Shown here one piece after another: positions 54,216-63,498 of a stretch of DNA of 64,000 bases. Numbering within the stretch: the first letter of the stretch is position 1; each line of letters begins with the position of its first letter. Location: NCBI RefSeq assembly GCF_007997225.1, contig NZ_VORM01000001.1, positions 290,224-354,223 on the forward strand, read 5' to 3'. Origin of the DNA: Subsaximicrobium wynnwilliamsii. GTDB lineage: Bacteria; Bacteroidota; Bacteroidia; Flavobacteriales; Flavobacteriaceae. Below the pieces are notes generated by a model that saw nothing but the letters and a program-made list of their open reading frames with translations, ran no database searches and was not told the origin of the DNA. Both the position numbers and the translations under genes were made by a program.

Positions 54216-54728
54216 ATGACAGCTAAAGCCACCTATCCAAAATCATTTTCCCATATAGGGATAACCGTTCCAAACATCAAGGCGGCGGTTAAGTTTTATG
54301 AAGAAGTCATGGGCTGGTATATCATTATGAAGCCCTCAACCGTTAAAAAAGAAAAGGATACCGCCATAGGCCAAATGTGTATTGACGTTTTTGGGGATGA
54401 CTGGGAGGCCTTTGAAATCGCTCATATGTCCACTTCAGATGGGATAGGTGTCGAGTTATTTTCCTTTCCACATGGCAAGAAAGAAGCTCCGGAATTCAAT
54501 CCTTTCAATACGGGACTCTTCCATTTCTGTATTCAGGACCCCAATATTGAGGAGCTCGTTGATAAGATTGTTTCTTCAGGTGGAAAACAGCGTATGCCGA
54601 TAAGGGCATATTATCCTAATGATAAGCCTTTTAAAATGTGCTATGTGGAAGATCCTTTTGGAATTGTTTTCGAAATTTATACCCATAGTTATGAATTAAC
54701 CTATTCGTCTGGTGCTTATTCTGAATAA
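54216..54728 (+). CDS. VOC (glyoxalase/bleomycin-resistance fold) protein
   Basis: This 170-aa protein has two beta-alpha-beta-beta-beta units: FSHIGITVPNIKAAVKFYEEVMGW (about 11-34) and LFHFCIQDPNIEELVDKIVSSGG (about 100-122). Potential metal ligands are His13, the His in LFHFC and Glu in VFEIYTHS. Function (dioxygenase, glyoxalase or lyase) cannot be told. It stands alone, 138 bp before the MRJP-like gene, near a set of aldehyde-related genes. Confidence 0.88.
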   Translation: MTAKATYPKSFSHIGITVPNIKAAVKFYEEVMGWYIIMKPSTVKKEKDTAIGQMCIDVFGDDWEAFEIAHMSTSDGIGVELFSFPHGKKEAPEFNPFNTGLFHFCIQDPNIEELVDKIVSSGGKQRMPIRAYYPNDKPFKMCYVEDPFGIVFEIYTHSYELTYSSGAYSE

Positions 54729-54866
54729 TTAAAAAAGCAGGGGTCTAAGGGAAGCACGAGGTTTGCGCCTTACTCTACTATTTAAAGTTGGCATGACAGC
54801 TTAGGCAATGCCTTTACTTGCTTTTTAAAGTATGGCCTATTTTTAACCTCATCAAATAAACTCAAC

Positions 54867-55916
54867 ATGAACAAACTAATTTTTTTACTAGGTTTTATAT
54901 CAATAATCGGATGTAAATCGAATCCTGCTCCCATTGCTTCCGAAAAAGAAATCACAGTAGTTAAGACCTTCACGGGGCAGCAGGTTACAGGGGTAAGTAT
55001 TAGCGATCAAGGCAGATTGTTTGCAAACTTTCCCAGATGGAGCGCGGGTGTAGAACAATCTGTGGTAGAAATAGAAGAAAATGGTGATTCTAATACGTTC
55101 CCAGATAAAAAATGGAATTCCTGGAACATGGAGCAACCTATCAACGACTCGTTATTTATAGGGGTTCAGTCGGTAATCGCAATGGAAGACCATCTTTATG
55201 TGCTAGACACTCGTAATCCTTTATTCAAGGGTGTTTTAGATAATCCGAGAGTGTTTGTGTTCGATTTAAAAAACAATAAGCTTACACGCACCTACATCTT
55301 TCAGGAGGATAGTTTTCATAAAGATTCCTATATCAATGATCTGCGAATAGATAAGAAAAAACAGAAGGCCTATTTTACAGATTCTGGTCATGCAGGCCTT
55401 GTGGTACTCGATTTGGTTAGTGGGACGACTAAAAGAGTGTTGAACGATCACCCTTCAACGCTTGCAGAAACAGACCATTTGGTCATAGATGGTAAAAGGT
55501 GGGACAACACGGTAAATTCTGATGGCATTGCTCTGGACACCAAGAACAACCTGCTTTATTACCATGCCTTATCCGGGTATTCTCTATACGCGGTACCAAC
55601 AGACATCCTGATCAATGGTACCGAAGCAACCATTCAGAAAAATGTAAAACTCATCAAGAAGACCCCTGCCCCAGACGGAATGATCCTCGATGAGAAAGGC
55701 AATCTGTATTTCGCCGATCTGGAGAACCATAGCATTATGAAACTTGAAGTTTCCACAGGAGCTATGACGGTATTTGCAAAAGACCCAAAAATTAGGTGGG
55801 CAGATACGTTTAGTATCTATAAGAATGTACTGTATTACACCAACTCCAGAATCAATGAGGTAACAGGTCCAATCACAGAAATGACCTTTGACATCCATAA
55901 GATAAGTCTGGACTAA
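54867..55916 (+). CDS. Yellow/major-royal-jelly-protein-like lipoprotein
   Basis: This 349-aa protein has a lipoprotein signal (MNKLIFLLGFISIIGC, Cys 16). The body is a six-bladed beta-propeller of the MRJP/yellow family: GVSISDQGRLFANFPRW, LYVLDTRNPLF, YINDLRIDKKKQKAYFTDSG, SDGIALDTKNNLLYYHALSG, PDGMILDEKGNLYFADLENHSI and KDPKIRWADTFSI. Relatives are annotated as L-dopachrome tautomerase-related, but bacterial activity is unproven. Probably periplasmic or outer-membrane anchored. Confidence 0.88.
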   Translation: MNKLIFLLGFISIIGCKSNPAPIASEKEITVVKTFTGQQVTGVSISDQGRLFANFPRWSAGVEQSVVEIEENGDSNTFPDKKWNSWNMEQPINDSLFIGVQSVIAMEDHLYVLDTRNPLFKGVLDNPRVFVFDLKNNKLTRTYIFQEDSFHKDSYINDLRIDKKKQKAYFTDSGHAGLVVLDLVSGTTKRVLNDHPSTLAETDHLVIDGKRWDNTVNSDGIALDTKNNLLYYHALSGYSLYAVPTDILINGTEATIQKNVKLIKKTPAPDGMILDEKGNLYFADLENHSIMKLEVSTGAMTVFAKDPKIRWADTFSIYKNVLYYTNSRINEVTGPITEMTFDIHKISLD

Positions 55917-56019
55917 GGCTGCCGCTCACAACAGTTCCCAAGGTACTCTATACCCTTTTGGGCTCTCAGATCAACTTATGAGTAAAGCGCTAAGTTAAAT
56001 AAAACCTAAATCGCGTTCA

Positions 56020-56041
56020 AAAATGAATGAATGTTCATTTT
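56020..56041. promoter_or_regulatory. Likely TetR operator (inverted repeat)
   Basis: AAAATGAA (56020-56027) and TTCATTTT (56034-56041) form a perfect dyad with a 6-bp centre. It lies directly upstream of a -7 element and 33 bp before the TetR start codon, the usual place for an autoregulatory TetR operator. Confidence 0.7.
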
Positions 56042-56046
56042 GTTTA

Positions 56047-56054
56047 TATCTTTG
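56047..56054 (+). promoter_or_regulatory. -7 element TATCTTTG of the TetR gene
   Basis: Perfect TAnnTTTG match, 19 bp before the ATG at 56074. The dyad at 56020-56041 covers the expected -33 position, so repressor binding would block the promoter. Confidence 0.65.
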
Positions 56055-56073
56055 CTTCAGAAATAGAAAAAAC

Positions 56074-56652
56074 ATGAGTAAGGTTGAAAAGAGCCAAATT
56101 AAAAGAGAAGCACTTGTTAGGGCTACAATAAACCTTGTCAACAGCCATGGTTTTCATGCAGCGCCTATGTCTAAAATCGCTAAGTTGGCAGCAGTGTCTC
56201 CAGGTACCATCTACCTCTATTTCGAAAACAAACAAGACTTGGTCGATAAGGTCTATCTTGATGTAAAAACGGCGTTTAGCGAATTCGCTTTTAAAGATTA
56301 CGATGAAAAGGTTTCAGTAGAAAAAGGCTTTGAAAAAATCTGGAAGAATATTGCAGTTTTCAAACTAAGAGAAGTGGAAAAAGCCATGTTTCTGTCTCAA
56401 TGTGATAACACCCCAATCATAGATGACTCAAGCAGACAAGAAGGTTTAAAACACCTACAACCCCTATTGAACCTATGGGAACTCGGCAAAAAGGAAGGCC
56501 TTATTAAACCGGTTTCGCCTTACATGCTCTATGCATTTAGTATTTACCCCGTTGCTTTTTTAATGAACATGCAACAGCAAGGTCTCTACAAGCTAACCCC
56601 AGAGCATATAGATGAAGCCTATAAGATGGCATGGAACAGCATAAAAATTTAA
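56074..56652 (+). CDS. TetR/AcrR-family regulator
   Basis: The start at 56074 (MSKVEKSQIKREAL) is chosen over an in-frame ATG at 56023 because the latter lies within the operator/promoter. The 192-aa protein has a TetR helix-turn-helix (NSHGFHAAPMSKIAKLAAVSPGTIYLYFENKQDLVDKVY, about residues 19-58) and a helical ligand domain. It precedes by 10 bp a reductase gene and heads a set of four genes linked to carbonyl metabolism, so it probably represses itself and that set and responds to a reactive electrophile or aldehyde. Confidence 0.9.
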   Translation: MSKVEKSQIKREALVRATINLVNSHGFHAAPMSKIAKLAAVSPGTIYLYFENKQDLVDKVYLDVKTAFSEFAFKDYDEKVSVEKGFEKIWKNIAVFKLREVEKAMFLSQCDNTPIIDDSSRQEGLKHLQPLLNLWELGKKEGLIKPVSPYMLYAFSIYPVAFLMNMQQQGLYKLTPEHIDEAYKMAWNSIKI

Positions 56653-56662
56653 TATAAAACAT

Positions 56663-57664
56663 ATGAACACTACAAAAACGATCAATTTAAACAGCAGACC
56701 AGTAGGAAAGCCTCAGTTAACAGATTTTGAATTTACTACAACAGAAATTCCTGAGTTAAAAGACGGAGAGCTGTTGTTGCGCACAACATATGTATCTGTA
56801 GATCCCTATTTAAGAGGAAGAATGAGCGATGCCAAGTCTTATATTGCCCCTTTTGAACTCCATAAGCCAATCGAATCTGGAAGTATTGCTGAAGTTTTAG
56901 AATCGAAAGACAGCAACTTCAGTAAAGGAGACTACGTGTCTGGCTCGTTAGCTTGGAAAGAAACACAGGTCGCAAAAGCTAAAGACCTTATGAAGGTCGA
57001 TCCCGATAAAGCAGCACTTTCTGCATATCTTGGTATTCTAGGCATGACCGGACTTACAGCCTATATCGGACTTACTGAAATTGGAAAACCCAAAAAGGGC
57101 GAAACGCTTCTAGTATCAGGTGCCGCTGGCGCCGTGGGAAGTGTTGTTGGCCAAATAGGTAAGATTCTTGGGCTTAGAGTTGTTGGTATTGCCGGAACCG
57201 ATGAAAAGGTAGCCATGCTAAAATCTGAATTTGGTTTTGACGCAGGTATCAATTACAACACGACTAAGCAAATGAGTGAAGCTATTGCTAAAGCTTGTCC
57301 CGATGGTGTAGATGTCTATTTTGACAACGTTGGCGGTGAGATTTCTGAGGCGGTACTCTTTAATATCAATAAGTTCTCAAGAACTATCAACTGTGGCGCC
57401 ATTTCTGTCTATAATAACAAGGAACTCCCAAAAAGCATTAGCGTACAACCATTTTTAATAAAGAAAAGTGCTTCAATGCAAGGCTTTGTGATTTTCGATT
57501 ATGTAGATCAACATCCTGCTGGGATAAAGCAATTAACCGAATGGTTGGCTACAGAGAAATTAACCTATACCGAAACTATTAGAGAGGGATTTGAAAATAT
57601 ACCACAAGCCTTTATGGATCTTTTCGACGGAAAGAACAAAGGAAAAATGGTCGTAAAACTATAA
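56663..57664 (+). CDS. NADP-dependent alkenal/ene reductase (MDR, PTGR/CurA-like)
   Basis: This 333-aa cytoplasmic protein is of the leukotriene-B4 dehydrogenase/CurA branch: INLNSRPVGKPQLTDFEF at the start, TTYVSVDPYLRGRMSD (about 44-59), LLVSGAAGAVGSVVGQIGK (about 148-166), FDNVGGEISEAV and GKNKGKMVVKL at the end. Enzymes of this group reduce the C=C bond of alpha,beta-unsaturated carbonyls with NADPH. It lies between TetR and the alcohol dehydrogenase genes (10 and 18 bp gaps). Confidence 0.92.
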   Translation: MNTTKTINLNSRPVGKPQLTDFEFTTTEIPELKDGELLLRTTYVSVDPYLRGRMSDAKSYIAPFELHKPIESGSIAEVLESKDSNFSKGDYVSGSLAWKETQVAKAKDLMKVDPDKAALSAYLGILGMTGLTAYIGLTEIGKPKKGETLLVSGAAGAVGSVVGQIGKILGLRVVGIAGTDEKVAMLKSEFGFDAGINYNTTKQMSEAIAKACPDGVDVYFDNVGGEISEAVLFNINKFSRTINCGAISVYNNKELPKSISVQPFLIKKSASMQGFVIFDYVDQHPAGIKQLTEWLATEKLTYTETIREGFENIPQAFMDLFDGKNKGKMVVKL

Positions 57665-57682
57665 TAAACAATAAAATTAGAT

Positions 57683-58843
57683 ATGAAAAACTTTGAATTT
57701 AAAAACCCAACCAAAATTTTATTTGGAAAGGGTCAAATTGAAAATATAAAAAATGAAATTCCAAATGATGCTAAAGTACTGATGCTGTATGGCGGCGGAA
57801 GCATCAAAAAGAATGGCATTTATGAGCAAGTGAGCACAGCGCTCTCAAACCATGAGGTTGTGGAGTTTGGTGGCATTCCTGCAAATCCGGAATATTCGGT
57901 GTTAATGGAGGCCTTAAAGGTGATCAAAGAACAAAAAATCACCTTTATGCTAGCCGTGGGTGGAGGATCTGTAATTGACGGCACAAAATTTCTTTCATCT
58001 GCTGCCCTATACGACGGTAAGGAACCTTGGGACATCCTAAGCAAAAACATCCCTACACTTAAAGGAATGCCCTTTGGAACCGTATTGACTTTGCCGGCTA
58101 CAGGATCTGAAATGAATTCTGGAGCAGTCATCACACGAGCAGATACAAAAGAAAAATTAGCCATGGGTGGCGCCGGATTATTCCCTGTGTTCTCTGTATT
58201 GGATCCAGAGGTTATACAATCAATCCCCCACAGACAATTGGTAAACGGTATTACCGATGCATTCACCCATGTTTTAGAACAATACCTTACCTACCCTGCA
58301 GGAGCCAAACTTCAGGATAGAATTTCAGAAAGTATTCTTCAAACCTTAATAGAAGTGGCGCCTAAAGTATTGGAGGACCCAACCGATTATTCGGCAGCTT
58401 CTAATTTTATGTGGAGTTGTACCATGGCGCTAAATGGCTTGATTCAAAAAGGAGTCCCTACAGATTGGGCAGTACACGCGATGGGTCATGAACTTACCGC
58501 CCTTTTTGGTATCGACCATGCACGGACATTAGCCGTGATTGCACCTAGTCACTATGAATACAATTTCGAAACGAAAAAAGAAAAACTGGCGCAATATGCC
58601 GAGCGTGTTTGGAATATCACTGAAGGCTCTACGGAATCTAAAGCAAAAGCAGCAATCAAAAGAACAGAAGCATTTTTTAACGAAATGGGCATAGCTACCA
58701 AATTATCTCAATATACCAACGATTATGAAGGTACCGCCGAAGAGATCTCAAAACGATTCAAAGCGCGAGGTTGGGAAGGTCTTGGAGAACATCAAAACCT
58801 TAAACCCGAAGATGCAGAGCAGATTGTAAAAATGGCTTATTAA
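57683..58843 (+). CDS. Iron-containing alcohol dehydrogenase (YqhD/BDH-like)
   Basis: This 386-aa protein belongs to group III alcohol dehydrogenases. Motifs: FEFKNPTKILFGKGQI at the start, the NADP-binding VGGGSVIDGTKF (about 93-104), LTLPATGSEMN (about 135-145), and metal ligands in GITDAFTHVLEQYL (Asp, His) and AVHAMGHELTALFGIDHARTL (two His). It resembles butanol dehydrogenase/YqhD, which reduces many aldehydes with NADPH. It follows the ene reductase by 18 bp; together they would convert an unsaturated aldehyde to an alcohol. Confidence 0.92.
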   Translation: MKNFEFKNPTKILFGKGQIENIKNEIPNDAKVLMLYGGGSIKKNGIYEQVSTALSNHEVVEFGGIPANPEYSVLMEALKVIKEQKITFMLAVGGGSVIDGTKFLSSAALYDGKEPWDILSKNIPTLKGMPFGTVLTLPATGSEMNSGAVITRADTKEKLAMGGAGLFPVFSVLDPEVIQSIPHRQLVNGITDAFTHVLEQYLTYPAGAKLQDRISESILQTLIEVAPKVLEDPTDYSAASNFMWSCTMALNGLIQKGVPTDWAVHAMGHELTALFGIDHARTLAVIAPSHYEYNFETKKEKLAQYAERVWNITEGSTESKAKAAIKRTEAFFNEMGIATKLSQYTNDYEGTAEEISKRFKARGWEGLGEHQNLKPEDAEQIVKMAY

Positions 58844-58963
58844 AATTTATAAGCTTGAAAAGCATCCTGATATTGCTGAAGGCATTCAGCGGTATTGGCT
58901 TCGCGGCTAAGCTGAAAAAAGTAAGAACACCAGTAAAAAGTAATAACTAAAAAACGAAAAATT

Positions 58964-59641
58964 ATGAACGTATTATTTGTATTGACCTCTCACGACAAAT
59001 TGGGAGACACAGGAAACAAGACAGGATTTTGGGTTGAAGAGTTTGCAGCTCCTTATTACACCTTAGTAGACAAAGGCGTGACCATAACAGTAGCCACACC
59101 TAAAGGAGGAAAAGCACCTATTGATCCCACAAGCGCAAGTGCAGATGCACAAACCGAAGATACTGAACGATTCGATAGAGATGAAGAAGCTCAAAAATTA
59201 ATCAACAATACGGTAAAGTTAGACACACTTAAAGCTGAAGATTTTGATGCTGTGTTTTATCCGGGCGGCCATGGTCCGCTTTGGGATCTTTCCGAAGATA
59301 AAACTTCCAAGGCTTTGATTGAAGCATTCAATAAACAAGAAAAAACAATCGCTTTTGTATGTCATGCACCCGCAGCTCTCAAAAATGTGAAGAATGAAAA
59401 TGGTGAGCCTTTGGTTAAAGGAAAAAAAGTAACCGGCTTCACAAATACTGAGGAAGAAGCAGTGCAATTAACCAAGGTGGTTCCCTTTTTAGTGGAAGAT
59501 ATGCTAAAAGAAAACGGAGGCACTTATTCTAAAGCGGCCGATTGGGAAGTTCATGTGGTTAAAGACGGAAACTTAATTACCGGTCAAAACCCCGCCTCTT
59601 CAAATAAAGTTGCAGAACTGTTATACGAGACACTAAAATAA
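58964..59641 (+). CDS. DJ-1/PfpI-family protein (type 1 glutamine amidotransferase-like)
   Basis: This 225-aa protein carries the nucleophile elbow AFVCHAPAAL (catalytic Cys about 129), the family DAVFYPGGHGPLWDL and early GFWVEEFAAPYYTL with a Glu that assists the Cys. Relatives include Hsp31/YchN-like glyoxalase III and protein deglycases acting on methylglyoxal; the class is annotated only by fold. It lies 120 bp after the alcohol dehydrogenase gene and ends at a strong terminator, as the last gene of the TetR-headed set. Confidence 0.9.
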   Translation: MNVLFVLTSHDKLGDTGNKTGFWVEEFAAPYYTLVDKGVTITVATPKGGKAPIDPTSASADAQTEDTERFDRDEEAQKLINNTVKLDTLKAEDFDAVFYPGGHGPLWDLSEDKTSKALIEAFNKQEKTIAFVCHAPAALKNVKNENGEPLVKGKKVTGFTNTEEEAVQLTKVVPFLVEDMLKENGGTYSKAADWEVHVVKDGNLITGQNPASSNKVAELLYETLK

Positions 59642-59660
59642 TCCCAATACATTTTTATTT

Positions 59661-59694
59661 AAGCCTGTAATCCATAAGATTGCAGGCTTTTTTT
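59661..59694 (+). terminator. Rho-independent terminator
   Basis: AAGCCTGTAATC, a 6-nt loop and GATTGCAGGCTT (one G-T pair in the stem) run into a T tract. It closes the set from TetR to the DJ-1-like gene. Confidence 0.85.
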
Positions 59695-60054
59695 ATTGCT
59701 GAAATTCAAAGTCGATGCAGAGGCTATTTTCACATCAACACAACAATTAGGAATGATCCCGGTCAATTCTAATAATTGGGTTAGCGATGCAGCAACATCG
59801 TAGCCAATTTCATGAACACCTTACACAACGCTATAGAACATCTTCTTTATGCATTTGCAGTGATCCTCGAAAAAAAAATGTTTAGTACTAGAAACATGGC
59901 CTTCATATCATTTTAATGACGTCATGACCTAAAGAGCTAAGTAATTACTCAAAGAAGATTTAAGGTTTAAAACACCAATAACAACTAAATCTGCAATACT
60001 AGTATTGAAAGCTTCTTTAAAAAAGGTTTACAAATAACAACTTTAATTTATCGA

Positions 60055-60070
60055 ACTGACCTAGGTCAGT
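60055..60070. promoter_or_regulatory. Perfect 16-bp palindrome (ACTGACCTAGGTCAGT)
   Basis: ACTGACCT followed by its exact complement, centred 30 bp upstream of the -7 element. It covers the zone where a -33 element would be, and no TTG is present there, so it is a candidate activator or repressor site. Confidence 0.7.
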
Positions 60071-60091
60071 AAGAAGAATGTAGCCAGGATG

Positions 60092-60099
60092 TAACTTTG
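60092..60099 (+). promoter_or_regulatory. -7 element TAACTTTG
   Basis: Perfect TAnnTTTG match, 89 bp before the start codon of the barrel gene, giving an mRNA leader of about 80 nt. Confidence 0.6.
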
Positions 60100-60188
60100 T
60101 AAAGATTTAAACAATTGCACTAATCCATTGAAGTCATTAAACTGTTTGCCAAGCGGCTAAACATTAAATAATTTAATACCATACTGAA

Positions 60189-62480
60189 ATGAAAAAAATA
60201 ATTACTTTTTGTGTATTGGTTTCTTTAGGAGCCAATGTACACGCCCAAATGAAAGATGTAACAGTAACATTGCAACCAACTGCAAGTTATAATTGGTTTG
60301 ACCAAAACACTGCAATTGAGGACGGCGTTATGTTCGGAGCAAGGGTAGGATTCGGATTCGGGGAGGCGCTCGAGCTACGGGGTGTTTACGAAAGATCTAA
60401 TGATTTGAAAAACACAGTTAATGGTTTTGATGTTTTTTCAGATAACTTTGTAGATAATTTTAACGTTAGAAATGTTGATGTTACTAGGATTGGCGGGGAA
60501 TTTAAAGCCAATATTCCAACACGGGGCACCTTTGTCCCTTATTTTACACTTGGAGCTGGTGTACAAACGCTAGAAGTCAATATTGCTGCATTAAATGCCC
60601 CATCCAACGAACAAAAATCAGAACAGGTTTATGCAAACATAGGTTTGGGAACACAAATTAAGCTTGGCAATAGGCTCTTTCTTAATTTGGAGGCAAAAAA
60701 CACAATTTTCAATATGAACCCTGCTTCTATACTGTACCAAGAAGGACAAGATCAAAGTGATATTGAAGGTTGGCTTAATGACAATAATAATAGTCGCATG
60801 TATAACTGGTCTGTTTTGGCTGGTCTACAGGTATATTTGGGAGGACGAAGTCCAGAAGAGTTTAGTGCCTTGGACAGAGCTTACTATAATAAGTTTTCTG
60901 GTGGTTTAGGCGGTTTCAAATTAATTCTAGAACCTGCCGGCGCTTATATTGATTTTGATAAGGATACCAATTTTAGAGATTCTTATTTCCTTGGCGGAAA
61001 AATAGGTTTTGACCTAAATCAATATATTGGTATTAGAGGTTACTATTATCAATCTACTAGGGATGAAAAAATTTCTTTCGATTGGGATGACATGGGAATA
61101 TATGGTGCTGATTTTATAGCCAAGCTAAATGTTTCTCGTGGATTGGTGCCTTATGTCAGTTTAGGTGGTGGATATATCAACGTGTATAATGAGACTTATC
61201 TGGGTAGAGATGGTCTTACCGGTGCATCATCAGGATATTTTGCAAAAGGTGGGGTGGGATTAAACGTACCCGTTGGTAGAAATTTAGAACTATTTGGAGA
61301 TGCCAATTTGTTGTTCACTTCTGAAAGGGATAATAATGATTTGGAGAATACAATTTCTCCAGATGAGTTAAAACAACATACCATGTTTTCTGTAGGCCTT
61401 CGTTTTCAATTAGGAAAACGGGCTGACAATACCGATGAAATTTTACGAGATGAAATAGACCAAAGGGTTGAGGATAGAACACAGGTATATCAAGACCGTA
61501 TTAAGGAGTTGGAGTCTGAACTTTCTGATGCTTATAAAAACAATGACACCAAGAAAGCAGTTGCCATCATTGAAGAGAAAAAAGAATTAGAACGTGAAAA
61601 CGGCATTAGTCAAGAAGCGAAAGGCACTTCCAAGAAAACGGAACAAGAATCTAAAGTTGAAATGACACCTAAAGAACTTGAGGAATTGATTGAAAAAGTG
61701 ATTCAAGGTGTTGATGAAGAATCGAGTAAACCACGTACAATCAATGATAGAATGGATCGTTTGGAGCGATTGCTGTTGGAGATTAATACTGGAAACTACA
61801 GAGAAAATCTCACTCCCGCTCGTCAGGAAGATGCGTCGCAAAAAATCCTGGACAGATTGAATGAACTTGATAGAAATATAGAGAAAAATACAGACAGGAT
61901 CGATAACCTGAATGGTAATCTCAGAAATCAAAATCAGGATCAAGATAAAACCGTAGTAATTTCATCAGGTCAACAAGCGCCTATAGCTGCGCCACAAATG
62001 GCACAAGCTTCAGAAACTAAAGTTGTAACAGATGCAGATGGCAATACAGTTGTGGAAACTGAAAATGCAACTAACGGTGTTGCAACAGGTGTGGTAATTA
62101 ATGAAGGATTATCAGTATTTACAGGTGTAGCCATTGCAGATGATGTGTCTATGATTATTGGTATAAGAGGTAATTACTCCTTCACTAATTCGCCATTTAA
62201 ATTTATGCCCGACCTATACTTGGCGCCAGGAGAAAACACCGGTTTTGGAATAAATGCAAATGTGGTAATACCCTTTGAAGTAAATGCAGGCGTCATTTTA
62301 AATCCTTATATCGGAGCGGGAATTGGTTATAATGATGCTGTCGGAGAAAGTACTTTCAGCCCTAATTTAATTATAGGTACTTCTTTCAATTTACTGGGTG
62401 GTAAGTTATTTGCAGATTATACTGCACACAACTTTGTAGATATCCATAGAATATCTGTAGGCTATAAATTAAATTTTTAA
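60189..62480 (+). CDS. Multi-domain outer-membrane barrel protein with coiled coil
   Basis: This 763-aa protein has a signal peptide (MKKIITFCVLVSLGANVHAQ). It holds two consecutive OmpA-barrel-like repeats (about 25-220, starting TVTLQPTASYNWFDQ; about 240-412, starting KLILEPAGAYIDFDK), each ending in a typical strand with terminal aromatic residues. A long coiled coil with heptads (about 420-620: DEILRDEIDQRVEDRTQV, LNELDRNIEKNTDRIDNLNG) follows, then a linker and a third barrel-like segment (about 655-763) ending in VGYKLNF. The layout is unusual and the protein probably spans the outer membrane while its coil reaches into the periplasm. It is followed after 4 bp by an OmpA-family gene. 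Confidence 0.85.
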   Translation: MKKIITFCVLVSLGANVHAQMKDVTVTLQPTASYNWFDQNTAIEDGVMFGARVGFGFGEALELRGVYERSNDLKNTVNGFDVFSDNFVDNFNVRNVDVTRIGGEFKANIPTRGTFVPYFTLGAGVQTLEVNIAALNAPSNEQKSEQVYANIGLGTQIKLGNRLFLNLEAKNTIFNMNPASILYQEGQDQSDIEGWLNDNNNSRMYNWSVLAGLQVYLGGRSPEEFSALDRAYYNKFSGGLGGFKLILEPAGAYIDFDKDTNFRDSYFLGGKIGFDLNQYIGIRGYYYQSTRDEKISFDWDDMGIYGADFIAKLNVSRGLVPYVSLGGGYINVYNETYLGRDGLTGASSGYFAKGGVGLNVPVGRNLELFGDANLLFTSERDNNDLENTISPDELKQHTMFSVGLRFQLGKRADNTDEILRDEIDQRVEDRTQVYQDRIKELESELSDAYKNNDTKKAVAIIEEKKELERENGISQEAKGTSKKTEQESKVEMTPKELEELIEKVIQGVDEESSKPRTINDRMDRLERLLLEINTGNYRENLTPARQEDASQKILDRLNELDRNIEKNTDRIDNLNGNLRNQNQDQDKTVVISSGQQAPIAAPQMAQASETKVVTDADGNTVVETENATNGVATGVVINEGLSVFTGVAIADDVSMIIGIRGNYSFTNSPFKFMPDLYLAPGENTGFGINANVVIPFEVNAGVILNPYIGAGIGYNDAVGESTFSPNLIIGTSFNLLGGKLFADYTAHNFVDIHRISVGYKLNF

Positions 62481-62484
62481 TAAG

Positions 62485-63498
62485 ATGTTAAAGATAAACA
62501 CAACAGCTACAATAAAAGCAATAGTGCTATCAGTAGGGATGTTATTTTCAGTTGGACTTTTCGCTCAGAGCGAAAAGTCTTCTGAAGAAAAAATTTCAGA
62601 CGAAAGCATTATTGTAATGACGAAATCTGAACTCAATTCCTTTTTAAGTACCATTGCAGAAGCAAGACGCTCGCAGCTGCAGGAAAGGGAAAGCAGAAGG
62701 GTAAAAGAAGATTTAGCCGAATTGAGATTAAAATATCAAGAACGTCCGGGAATGCAAACCGGTGGATATAATACGATTTCAAATCAGCAAATCTTAAGGG
62801 AATTACAATACTTGAATCAGAGAATTGACAACTTAAGTTCTTATAACAATAAGATGCCGTCCATGAATAGGGACAATTCAACGATTATCATGCCCAGTAA
62901 TGCCGCGCCGAGTCAGCCATATCCTTTGAACGATAGAAGTTCAACGACAGTTATTCCAACATCAAACAACAAAAAAATAAAACAGTTGGAGGCTCAAATT
63001 GACTCGTTAAAACTTGCTGAGGCCAATAAAGCTAATCTCCAAAGAGAAAATTCGTTTGTGGATAGTTTGACGATGATGAAAGACAGGATAAAAAATGTAC
63101 GACGCCAGATGGATAGTTTAGACAGGAAAATCATCGATGCTGAAAAATTTGCTAAACCCGAAAAAACCACAGAAGACAAGTCCTATTTCAAACAACAAAT
63201 ATATTTCGACAATAATTCAGAAACTCTACGCGGCGACTATTTCCCATATATCCAAGAGATGACCCAGATTTTAATCAAATATCCCGAGACGAAAGTTATG
63301 TTAGAAGGATGGGCAAGTACGGTAGGAAAAGCAGATTATAATAAACAACTCTCCATGCGCAGAGCAGAAGCTGTAGAAAAAGCATTGCTTAATAACAGAA
63401 TTGATGCAAGTCGAATCATTACATCTTTTAGGGGTGAAGATAAAGTATCTTCAGATCAATACGCACGTAGAGTAGATATGTCTATAATTGTAAGATGA
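62485..63498 (+). CDS. OmpA-family peptidoglycan-binding protein
   Basis: This 337-aa protein has a leader (MLFSVGLFAQ). Residues about 30-220 are helical and low-complexity, with coiled coil (KQLEAQIDSLKLAEANKANL, RRQMDSLDRKIIDAE). The C-terminal OmpA domain (about 230-337) reads IYFDNNSETLRGDYFPYI, VMLEGWASTVGKADYNKQLSMRRAEAVEKALL and IITSFRGED ... RRVDMSIIV, with the Asp and Arg used for peptidoglycan contact. It probably anchors the barrel protein to the cell wall. Confidence 0.92.
   Translation: MLKINTTATIKAIVLSVGMLFSVGLFAQSEKSSEEKISDESIIVMTKSELNSFLSTIAEARRSQLQERESRRVKEDLAELRLKYQERPGMQTGGYNTISNQQILRELQYLNQRIDNLSSYNNKMPSMNRDNSTIIMPSNAAPSQPYPLNDRSSTTVIPTSNNKKIKQLEAQIDSLKLAEANKANLQRENSFVDSLTMMKDRIKNVRRQMDSLDRKIIDAEKFAKPEKTTEDKSYFKQQIYFDNNSETLRGDYFPYIQEMTQILIKYPETKVMLEGWASTVGKADYNKQLSMRRAEAVEKALLNNRIDASRIITSFRGEDKVSSDQYARRVDMSIIVR

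Larger units (their letters stand above)
59695..60188. other. 494-bp gap upstream of the outer-membrane operon
   Basis: It has no plausible gene. Its right part holds the palindrome at 60055-60070 and the promoter element at 60092-60099; the left part shows nothing I can name. Confidence 0.6.
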
